Source: Eubacteriales bacterium
Lineage (GTDB): Bacteria > Bacillota > Clostridia > Lachnospirales > Lachnospiraceae
Reading direction: 5' to 3'
Length of the DNA: 37,098 bases
Assembly (NCBI GenBank): GCA_030526665.1
Contig: JAUNCI010000007.1
Span: 1-37,098, forward strand
Below, one piece after another: positions 8,356-14,895 of the stretch; within the stretch, counting starts at the first letter, position 1, and every line of letters starts with the position of its first letter. A model generated the notes under the pieces. That model saw nothing but the letters and a program-made list of their open reading frames with translations, was not told the DNA's origin and ran no database searches. The position numbers and the translations under genes were made by a program.

Positions 8356-8385
8356 ATTTGAAGCGCAAATACTGCCTTTTCTTTT
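8350..8385 (+). terminator. Riboswitch expression-platform terminator
   Basis: GGCAGTATTTG (8350-8360), loop AAGCG, CAAATACTGCC (8366-8376), a perfect 11-bp stem, then TTTTCTTTT. Its 5' arm shares GGGCA with the riboswitch P3 block, so ligand-stabilised folding should disfavour termination. Confidence 0.9.
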
Positions 8386-8492
8386 ACCTTTTCTTTCGTA
8401 ATTCCGATGATCCCCATTCATCGTAAAATCAAACATAAAACAGCTCGCGTCTGTTTTATAAATCAACGCATTTTCTAAGGAGGTAGAAAATT
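8386..8492 (+). other. fhs leader downstream of the riboswitch terminator
   Basis: This untranslated stretch carries two further perfect hairpins: CGATGA-7 nt-TCATCG (8405-8423) and ATAAAACAG-CTCGCGT-CTGTTTTAT (8435-8459). Neither has a T tract. The ribosome binding site AAGGAGG ends 8 nt before the fhs ATG and is not paired in either hairpin. Confidence 0.55.
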
Positions 8493-10187
8493 ATGGGATT
8501 CAAAAGTGACATTGAAATCGCACAGGAAGCAGTTGTTGCTCCAATTACCGAGATTGCAGCAAAGGCCGGTATTGAAGACAAATACTTAGAGCAGTATGGT
8601 AAAACAAAAGCCAAAATCGACTACAATCTTCTGAAAGAAAAAGAAAAAAATGGTACTCCTGATGGAAAACTGATCCTCGTTACAGCGATCAACCCTACTC
8701 CTGCCGGAGAAGGAAAAACTACTACATCTGTAGGTCTTGCTGATGGTCTTAGCAGAATCGGCAAAAAAGTTATGGTTGCACTTCGTGAGCCATCTCTCGG
8801 ACCAGTATTCGGTGTTAAAGGTGGTGCTGCCGGCGGCGGATATGCTCAGGTAGTTCCTATGGAAGACATCAACCTTCATTTCACAGGTGACTTCCATGCA
8901 ATCGGCGCTGCTAACAACCTTCTTGCAGCAATGATCGATAATCATATTTTCCAGGGCAACGCTCTGAACATTGACCCAAGAAAAATCACATGGAGAAGAT
9001 GTGTTGATATGAACGACCGTCAGCTTCGTAACGTAGTCGATGGTCTTGGCGGAAGAACAAACGGTATGCCTCGTGAAGACGGCTATGACATCACTGTTGC
9101 ATCTGAAATCATGGCAGTTCTTTGCCTCGCTCGTGACATCACAGACCTGAAAGAAAGACTTTCAAAAATCATTATCGGTTATACATATGGTAAAGTTTCA
9201 GAACAGAAACCTGTTACAGCCGGCGACCTGAATGCACAGGGTGCTATGGCAGCTCTTCTGAAAGATGCTCTGAAACCAAACCTTGTTCAGACACTTGAAG
9301 GAACACCTGCAATCGTTCACGGCGGTCCTTTCGCTAACATCGCTCATGGATGTAACTCAGTTACAGCTACAAAAATGGCTCTGAAACTTGCTGATTATGC
9401 TGTTACAGAAGCCGGATTCGGTGCTGACCTTGGTGCAGAGAAATTCCTCGACATCAAATGCCGTATGGCAGGTCTGAAACCAAACGCTGTTGTTATCGTA
9501 GCTACCGTACGTGCTCTGAAATACAACGGTGGTGTTGCTAAAGCTGACCTCAACAACGAAAACCTTGAAGCTCTTGAAGCAGGTATGCCTAACCTTCTGA
9601 AACATGTAAGCAATATCACAAACGTTTTCAAACTTCCATGTGTTGTTGCTATTAACGCATTCCCAACAGATACAGAAGCTGAACTGAAACTCGTTGAAGC
9701 TAAATGTAAAGAACTCGGCGTAAACGTTGTTCTTTCTGAAGTTTGGGCAAAAGGCGGCGAAGGCGGTGTTGCTCTCGCAGAAGAAGTTGTACGTCTTTGC
9801 GAACAGCCAAATGAATTCGAATTCAGCTATGATCTTGATCAGTCTATCGAAGAAAAACTTAACACAATCGTTACCAGAATCTATGGCGGAAGCAAAGTTG
9901 TTCTTACAGCAAACGCTCAGAAACAGGCTAAACAGCTTGCAGCTCTTGGATTTGACAAAGCTCCGATCTGTATGGCTAAAACACAGTACAGCTTAACAGA
10001 CGACCAGACAAAACTTGGTGCTCCTACAGGATTTGAAGTTACTGTACGTAACCTGAAAATTTCTGCCGGTGCCGGATTCATCGTTGCACTTACCGGTGAG
10101 ATCATGACAATGCCAGGTCTTCCAAAAGTTCCTGCAGCAGAAAAAATCGATGTAGACGAAACAGGAAAGATCACAGGTCTGTTCTAA
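8493..10187 (+). CDS. fhs: Formate--tetrahydrofolate ligase
   Basis: A 564-aa enzyme making 10-formyl-THF from formate, ATP and THF in the cytoplasm. It feeds purine synthesis, formyl-Met-tRNA and, in acetogens, the methyl branch of the Wood-Ljungdahl pathway. The P-loop-like [10 protein letters not shown] lies at 69-78. [21 protein letters not shown] and [14 protein letters not shown] are signature segments, and the length fits the family (about 555-565). The start is fixed by AAGGAGG 8 nt upstream. Codon choice is strongly biased (GAA, AAA, GTT, CTT-rich), as in highly expressed genes. It is transcribed alone: promoter and ZTP riboswitch upstream, strong terminator downstream. Acetogenesis itself cannot be claimed because no other pathway gene is in the window. 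Confidence 0.98.
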   Translation: MGFKSDIEIAQEAVVAPITEIAAKAGIEDKYLEQYGKTKAKIDYNLLKEKEKNGTPDGKLILVTAINPTPAGEGKTTTSVGLADGLSRIGKKVMVALREPSLGPVFGVKGGAAGGGYAQVVPMEDINLHFTGDFHAIGAANNLLAAMIDNHIFQGNALNIDPRKITWRRCVDMNDRQLRNVVDGLGGRTNGMPREDGYDITVASEIMAVLCLARDITDLKERLSKIIIGYTYGKVSEQKPVTAGDLNAQGAMAALLKDALKPNLVQTLEGTPAIVHGGPFANIAHGCNSVTATKMALKLADYAVTEAGFGADLGAEKFLDIKCRMAGLKPNAVVIVATVRALKYNGGVAKADLNNENLEALEAGMPNLLKHVSNITNVFKLPCVVAINAFPTDTEAELKLVEAKCKELGVNVVLSEVWAKGGEGGVALAEEVVRLCEQPNEFEFSYDLDQSIEEKLNTIVTRIYGGSKVVLTANAQKQAKQLAALGFDKAPICMAKTQYSLTDDQTKLGAPTGFEVTVRNLKISAGAGFIVALTGEIMTMPGLPKVPAAEKIDVDETGKITGLF

Positions 10188-10255
10188 TTTTCAATACCAT
10201 TTTCTGCGGAAGTATCCAATGGTTATTATCCACAGACTAAATACGATTTAAACAC

Positions 10256-10296
10256 AACAGTCACCGGCACAGTCCGGTGGCTGTTTTTGGTTTTTC
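10256..10296 (+). terminator. Terminator of fhs
   Basis: AACAGTCACCGG (10256-10267), loop CACAGT, CCGGTGGCTGTT (10274-10285), then TTTGGTTTTT. A 12-bp stem with one mismatch position. Confidence 0.9.
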
Positions 10297-10325
10297 TTGA
10301 ATTTTCGTCCATCTCATACTATAAT
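10297..10325 (+). promoter_or_regulatory. Promoter of glmS
   Basis: TTGAAT (10297-10302), 17-bp spacer, perfect TATAAT (10320-10325). It abuts the T tract of the fhs terminator. Predicted start is near 10332. Confidence 0.8.
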
Positions 10326-10331
10326 TACGAC

Positions 10332-10431
10332 ATCAAAGTATTCTATTCCTATTGTCGTGCAGCATATGCTTCGCCCCATACCGAATAGATACAAATCAAT
10401 TAGACATATACAAAAAGGATGAATTAATACA
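10332..10431 (+). promoter_or_regulatory. Structured leader of glmS (not the glmS ribozyme)
   Basis: A roughly 100-nt leader. GTATTCTATTC (10338-10348) can pair with GAATAGATAC (10383-10392) with one bulged T, enclosing the palindrome AGCATATGCT (10361-10370). The conserved core of the glmS ribozyme was looked for and not seen. The ribosome binding site is only a weak AAGGA about 12 nt before the ATG. Function is unknown. Confidence 0.4.
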
Positions 10432-12300
10432 ATGTGTGGAATAGTAGGTTATGTAGGCAAACAGCAGGCAGCTCCAATCCTGCTGGAAGGATTGTCTAAA
10501 CTTGAATACAGAGGATATGATTCTGCCGGTCTTGCAGTTCGAGACGGCGAGAATCTCGCAGAGGTTGTAAAGGCAACCGGACGACTTCAGAATTTATATG
10601 AAAAAACAGATGACGGCAGAACCCTGAAAGGAACCTGTGGTATCGGTCATACACGCTGGGCAACTCACGGCGCACCATCTCAGGCCAACAGCCACCCGCA
10701 TGTAAGCGGTAACTGTTCCGGTTCCGGTTCCGGCGAAGTCACTTCCGATGTTGTCGGTGTTCACAATGGTATCATCGAAAACTACCAGGAATTAAAAGAA
10801 AAACTTCAGAAACATGGCTATGTTTTTTACAGCCAGACCGACACTGAAGTAGTCATTAAGCTTGTTGATTATTATTACAAAAAACACAAAATCGGTCCGA
10901 TCGACGCAATTGCAAAAACGATGATCCGTGTACGCGGAAGTTATGCTTTGGAATTAATGTTCAAAGATTATCCGGGTGAAGTATGGGTTGCACGAAAAGA
11001 CAATCCGATGATCATCGGTATATCTGATGGCGATACCTATATTGCATCTGATGTACCGGCAATTTTGAATCATACAAGAGACATTTACTACATCGGTAAT
11101 TATGAATTTGCACGTCTCCTTCCGGGAGAGGCTCACTTCTACAATCTCGACGGCGAAGAAGTACACAAAGACACCGTACGTATTACCTGGGATGCAGATG
11201 CGGCAGAAAAAGGCGGCTACATGCACTTCATGATCAAAGAAATCCATGAACAGCCAAAAGCCGTTGCCGATACGCTCCACTCTCTCATAAAAGACGGAAA
11301 TATCGACCTCACCGAAGTTGGTTTGTCCGAAGAAGAAATCAAAAAGATTTCTCAGATTCATATTGTTGCCTGCGGTTCTGCATGGCATGCCGGTATGGTA
11401 ACACAATACGTAATGGAAGATTTGGCCGGTATTCCGGTTCGTGTTGAACTTGCATCAGAATTCCGTTATCGCAACCCGATTTTGCAGAAAAATGATCTGG
11501 TTATTCTCATCTCGCAGTCCGGCGAGACCGCAGATACTTTAGCTGCATTACGACTCGCAAAGGATCAGGGGATCAAAACTCTGGGAATTGTCAATGTTGT
11601 AGGTTCCTCTATCGCTCGAGAAGCGGACAATGTCCTCTATACTTTGGCCGGTCCGGAAATTTCCGTTGCAACGACAAAAGCATATTCTGCCCAGTTAATG
11701 GCCGGATATTGCCTGTCTGTGCAGTTTGCAAAGGTTCGTGAAAAAATCGATGAAGAAAAATATAAATATTATATTTCAGAGCTGGAATCTATTCCTGACA
11801 AAATCGAAAAAATATTTGAGCATAAGGAACGTCTGCAGTGGTTCGCCGCTAAACAGGTAAATGCCCGTGATGTCTTTTTCATCGGACGAGGTATTGATTA
11901 TGCCATTTCGATGGAAGGCAGTCTGAAATTGAAAGAAATCTCCTACATTCACAGCGAAGCCTATGCTGCAGGAGAATTAAAACACGGTACCATCAGCCTT
12001 ATTGAAGATGGCATTCTGGTAATTGGTGTTCTGACGCAGTCCTCCGTATTTGAAAAAACGGTTTCCAATATGGTTGAATGTCAGGCACGTGGGGCATATC
12101 TGATGGGTCTTACCACATATGGTAAATATGAAATTGAAGATCTTGCGGATTTCAGCTTCTATGTTCCAAAAGTAGATGAACATTTTGTAGGAAGCTTATC
12201 CGTTATTACACTTCAGTTATTGGGATATTATGTATCAGTTGCCAAAGGTCTCGATGTTGACAAACCTCGAAACCTCGCAAAATCCGTTACTGTTGAATAA
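10432..12300 (+). CDS. glmS: Glutamine--fructose-6-phosphate aminotransferase (isomerizing)
   Basis: A 622-aa enzyme converting fructose-6-phosphate and glutamine to glucosamine-6-phosphate, the first step toward UDP-GlcNAc and peptidoglycan. The N-terminal glutaminase domain starts with the nucleophile Cys2 (MCGIVGYVG) and includes YRGYDSAG, HTRWATHG and HNGIIENY. Two SIS isomerase domains follow (about 300-430 and 470-610), with SQSGETADT. The C-terminus LAKSVTVE is typical of the family. It is a little longer than usual (about 600-610 aa) because of a Gly/Ser-rich insertion near residues 92-106, in the loop after NSHPH. It has its own promoter and is convergent with gatD. Leader control other than the ribozyme is possible. 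Confidence 0.98.
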   Translation: MCGIVGYVGKQQAAPILLEGLSKLEYRGYDSAGLAVRDGENLAEVVKATGRLQNLYEKTDDGRTLKGTCGIGHTRWATHGAPSQANSHPHVSGNCSGSGSGEVTSDVVGVHNGIIENYQELKEKLQKHGYVFYSQTDTEVVIKLVDYYYKKHKIGPIDAIAKTMIRVRGSYALELMFKDYPGEVWVARKDNPMIIGISDGDTYIASDVPAILNHTRDIYYIGNYEFARLLPGEAHFYNLDGEEVHKDTVRITWDADAAEKGGYMHFMIKEIHEQPKAVADTLHSLIKDGNIDLTEVGLSEEEIKKISQIHIVACGSAWHAGMVTQYVMEDLAGIPVRVELASEFRYRNPILQKNDLVILISQSGETADTLAALRLAKDQGIKTLGIVNVVGSSIAREADNVLYTLAGPEISVATTKAYSAQLMAGYCLSVQFAKVREKIDEEKYKYYISELESIPDKIEKIFEHKERLQWFAAKQVNARDVFFIGRGIDYAISMEGSLKLKEISYIHSEAYAAGELKHGTISLIEDGILVIGVLTQSSVFEKTVSNMVECQARGAYLMGLTTYGKYEIEDLADFSFYVPKVDEHFVGSLSVITLQLLGYYVSVAKGLDVDKPRNLAKSVTVE

Positions 12301-12350
12301 AGCCATAGAACAAAGTGCATCCGAAATGCACTCTTGCACCCAACATTTAT

Positions 12351-12390
12351 ACAAAACAAAACAGCCGGAGATTCATATGAGTCTCCGGCT
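12351..12390 (-). terminator. Terminator between glmS and gatD
   Basis: Perfect 9-bp arms AGCCGGAGA (12363-12371) and TCTCCGGCT (12382-12390) with a 10-nt loop. On the minus strand it is followed by TGTTTTGTTTTGT, suiting the gatD transcript. On the plus strand the tract is poor (ATTCTTATCC), so glmS may use it inefficiently. A second 7-bp hairpin AGTGCAT-CCGAA-ATGCACT (12314-12332) sits just after the glmS stop. Confidence 0.75.
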
Positions 12391-12421
12391 ATTCTTATCC
12401 CCTCAGATTCTGTTTTGTTTT

Positions 12422-13138
12422 CTATCCTGGAAAGCGCTTTGCAATATATGTATTTGCTTCTATTTCCTCCTTATCGTCCAATGGCATCAGTTCTCCGTTT
12501 CCATATCTCCTCTCCAGTGCATTTTTCAGCAGGTAATCACAGACTTCCGGATTTTTCGGCAATAGCGGACCATGCAAATACGTTCCGATTACATTTTTAT
12601 AGATTACGCCTTCTGTTTTACCATCGTCATTATTTCCATGTCCGAATACGACCCTTCCAAACGGCTGATTTTCTCCAATATAAGTTCTGCCTCCATGATT
12701 CTCAAAGCCAACAACAGGCATGGAAAAGTGATCATTTTGAATCACAATATTGGAAATCAAACGCGGATTTCCCTGTTCCGTATATAAATCGACGAGAGAC
12801 AGTCCTTCCATTCTTCCTTCCGAAGTATCATAATAATGTCCCAATAGCTGGTATCCGCCGCAAATTGCTATGACCGATCCGCTGTCTTCCACATACTCTT
12901 TAAAATCTGATTTGATTTTTTTCAGTTTCTCGCATACGATTCTTTGTTCTCGGTCCGAGCCGCCACCAAGCAGGACAATATCCAGATTCTCAAAATCTAT
13001 CCTATCGCCGAGACGGTACTCTTGTATTTCCGCCGATATTCCTCTCCATTCGCATCTTTTTTTCATACACTGAATATTGCCTCTGTCACCATAGAGATTT
13101 AATAAATCCGGATATAAATGTCCGATTCTCAGTTTCAT
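12422..13138 (-). CDS. gatD: Lipid II isoglutaminyl synthase, glutaminase subunit GatD
   Basis: A 238-aa class I (triad) glutamine amidotransferase that supplies ammonia to MurT for amidating D-Glu of lipid II to D-isoglutamine. The nucleophile is Cys93 in AICGGYQLLG and the catalytic His is His189 in GTYLHGPLLP. These closely match the C94/H189 positions known for S. aureus GatD. The N-terminus MKLRIGHLYPDLLNLYGDRGN is the family signature. Its ATG overlaps the last 4 bases of murT (ATGA), the usual coupled arrangement of this heterodimer. Acts at the inner face of the membrane on lipid-linked precursor. Confidence 0.96.
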   Translation of the reverse strand: MKLRIGHLYPDLLNLYGDRGNIQCMKKRCEWRGISAEIQEYRLGDRIDFENLDIVLLGGGSDREQRIVCEKLKKIKSDFKEYVEDSGSVIAICGGYQLLGHYYDTSEGRMEGLSLVDLYTEQGNPRLISNIVIQNDHFSMPVVGFENHGGRTYIGENQPFGRVVFGHGNNDDGKTEGVIYKNVIGTYLHGPLLPKNPEVCDYLLKNALERRYGNGELMPLDDKEEIEANTYIAKRFPG

Positions 13139-14478
13139 ACCTTACCTCCGGCTTCCATTTTCTTAAGTAATTTATGTGCGGAATAAAGGGCTGTATAATT
13201 CACCAGAACATACAAATTGCCACATCCATTCTGAATCCGATCTTCTATCGCCGTTTTGACGTCTTCTATATACACAGACGGTATATTGGCATATTTTAAT
13301 CTAAGCCGCATATCCAGTCCGCGAATCCCGCTGACAACTATGGACTGCACTCTTTCATCGTCTATTTTCTCAAAATCCACATCCCAAAGCCACGAAATAT
13401 CTTTTCCATCCTGCGCATTATCATTGATTACAATAATCAAATCTTTTTCTCTCGTATCTGTCATAACCGAATCAATATTTTGATTAAATCCTGCCGGATT
13501 TTTCGCAAGATTCAGCAGTATTTCCGTATTTTTGACCCGAAATTTTTCATTTCTGCCATTTTCCGGAGAAAACCTTTGAAGCACGGCTTCCAGATTCGTC
13601 ACAGGAACGCCCAGGCTGCTTATTGCCGAATATACAGCAAGTATATTATAAACATTATAAAAACCGCGATAATCGGCTTCTAACTGTTTTCCGTCAACCG
13701 TAAATGCAAGTCCATTCTCCAGACGAATATCCGCAGCATTATACTTAATCCTCGGACGTTTAAAATCACACTTTGGACAATGATACGGTCCAAGCTGACT
13801 GTAATGATAAAATTCATATTCCAGTTTTGCACCGCATTTTTTACAAAAGCCGCTTTCACGCACTTCATTTGATTTCAAAAGCGTATTTACCGGTTCATTT
13901 ACACCGAAGCAGTTCGTTTCATGCCCGCTGACTTCAGCCAGATATGCCAAAAGTGCGTCATCTCCATTTACGATCAATTTCATATCCGGAACCATTTCTA
14001 TAGCTCTTTTCAGAATCTCTATCGTAGTATCGATTTCCCCATAACGGTCAAGCTGGTCTCGAAAAAGATTCGTCAAAATCATATAATCCGGCGTCAGATG
14101 AGGGAACACCTTTACCGTAGATGCTTCATCAATTTCGATGCATGCATAATCTGCCTCCAGTTTTCCGTTTACTTTCGCCGCCAGAACATAGGAAGTAACA
14201 ATGCCATACAACATATTGGAACCGGTATGATTACAGATTACACGCTTTCCTTCCGCCTCCAGCGCGGCACACAGCAGATTGTTTGTCGTCGTTTTCCCAT
14301 TTGTCCCGCATACAACGATTGTTTCTTTTTTTACCTGTTTTGCCAGTTTTTCCAAAATACCGGGATCTATTTTCCATGCAACTTTCCCGGCCAATGTAAC
14401 GCCCTGTCTGCCAGCCATTCTGCAGGCTTTTTGAACAATACGCGCCGACAAAATCGCAAACATAGTTCGTAATTTCAA
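13135..14478 (-). CDS. murT: Lipid II isoglutaminyl synthase, Mur-ligase subunit MurT
   Basis: A Mur-ligase-like ATPase that activates the D-Glu carboxylate of lipid II for amidation by ammonia from GatD. GTNGKTTT (58-65 from the chosen start) is the P-loop. A Cys4 zinc ribbon characteristic of MurT is inserted in the central domain (CKKCG...CPKC, about 211-236). NDNAQDGKDISWLWD matches the C-terminal MurT block with the conserved Asp. The start is uncertain. No ATG is available near the N-terminus, so TTG is used. I prefer TTG at 14478 (LKLRTMFAILS, 447 aa), preceded by GAAGGG; another TTG nine codons upstream (14505), preceded by AGGA, is the alternative. First gene of the murT-gatD operon, overlapping gatD by 4 bp. 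Confidence 0.93.
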   Translation of the reverse strand: MKLRTMFAILSARIVQKACRMAGRQGVTLAGKVAWKIDPGILEKLAKQVKKETIVVCGTNGKTTTNNLLCAALEAEGKRVICNHTGSNMLYGIVTSYVLAAKVNGKLEADYACIEIDEASTVKVFPHLTPDYMILTNLFRDQLDRYGEIDTTIEILKRAIEMVPDMKLIVNGDDALLAYLAEVSGHETNCFGVNEPVNTLLKSNEVRESGFCKKCGAKLEYEFYHYSQLGPYHCPKCDFKRPRIKYNAADIRLENGLAFTVDGKQLEADYRGFYNVYNILAVYSAISSLGVPVTNLEAVLQRFSPENGRNEKFRVKNTEILLNLAKNPAGFNQNIDSVMTDTREKDLIIVINDNAQDGKDISWLWDVDFEKIDDERVQSIVVSGIRGLDMRLRLKYANIPSVYIEDVKTAIEDRIQNGCGNLYVLVNYTALYSAHKLLKKMEAGGKV

Positions 14479-14523
14479 ATTGTATCCCTTCTCTCTTTTA
14501 TTCAAGATTTCCTATTATACAAC

Positions 14524-14558
14524 AAAAAGAGCGCATTGAACCTGAGTCCAAGCGCCCT
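14524..14558 (-). terminator. Terminator-like hairpin in the murT leader
   Basis: On the minus strand GGGCGC-TTGGA pairs with TTCAA-(T)-GCGCTC (one bulged T, G-U pairs, 6-nt loop), followed by TTTTTG. It lies after the predicted murT promoter (14599-14571) and before the start codon. It could be an attenuator for murT-gatD, or a back-up terminator for the tRNA-Arg transcript. Confidence 0.6.
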
Positions 14559-14570
14559 TGCTTTTGTATA

Positions 14571-14599
14571 ACAATATCTCGTTCTAATTTATTTGTCAA
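14571..14599 (-). promoter_or_regulatory. Promoter of murT-gatD
   Basis: Minus strand TTGACA (14599-14594), 17-bp spacer, TATTGT (14576-14571). Predicted start is near 14564. A second TATAAT at about 14518 lies after the leader hairpin but lacks a well-spaced -35. Confidence 0.65.
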
Positions 14600-14603
14600 T
14601 ACG

Positions 14604-14629
14604 AAAAAAGGAGATGCATTCGCATCTCC
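14604..14629 (-). terminator. Terminator of tRNA-Arg
   Basis: Perfect 8-bp arms GGAGATGC/GCATCTCC with loop ATTC (14610-14629), followed on the minus strand by TTTTTT. It starts 4 bases after the tRNA 3' end. Confidence 0.9.
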
Positions 14630-14632
14630 TTA

Positions 14633-14706
14633 CGTGCGTTAGAGGATTCGAACCCCCGACCTTTTGGTCCGTAGCCAAACGCTCTATCCAGCTGAGCTAA
14701 ACGCAC
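14633..14706 (-). tRNA. tRNA-Arg(ACG)
   Basis: 74 nt. Acceptor GTGCGTT/AACGCAC, D arm GCTC...GAGC, anticodon arm TTTGG-CTACGGA-CCAAA giving anticodon ACG, T arm with GGTTCGAATCC, discriminator G. CCA is not encoded. It has its own promoter (14778-14750) and terminator, so it is a single-gene unit. Confidence 0.97.
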
Positions 14707-14749
14707 ATTCCTTTGTTCGCTTGATGTCATCTCGCTTACAACAATAGAT

Positions 14750-14778
14750 ACTATACAGTATATATCAAATAAAGTCAA
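14750..14778 (-). promoter_or_regulatory. Promoter of tRNA-Arg
   Basis: Minus strand TTGACT (14778-14773), 17-bp spacer, TATAGT (14755-14750). Confidence 0.8.
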
Positions 14779-14827
14779 GCACTTTTTTTAACTTTTTTCA
14801 ATTTTTTCCAGAAATTATTCTGACATA

Positions 14828-14873
14828 AATTTTCAGGCTGAACGCATGTGTTTCTTTTCCATGCATTCAGCCT
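14828..14873 (-). terminator. Hairpin ending the antiporter operon
   Basis: Arms AGGCTGAACGCATG (14835-14848) and CATGCATTCAGCCT (14860-14873) form a 14-bp stem with one G-U position and an 11-nt loop, 22 bp after the last antiporter gene. The following minus-strand tract (GAAAATTTATG) is weak in T, so termination may be partial. Confidence 0.65.
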
Positions 14874-14895
14874 GATTCATTACATTATTTTTTAG

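Noticed and set aside
8260-8390. THF (folT) riboswitch before fhs
   Set aside because: The sequence fits the ZTP layout (ACTGACGG, GTGG...CCAC, CCGTCTGGGC) and lacks the THF-riboswitch helices.
10326-10431. glmS ribozyme upstream of glmS
   Set aside because: The leader is too short and the conserved core segments were not seen on reading.
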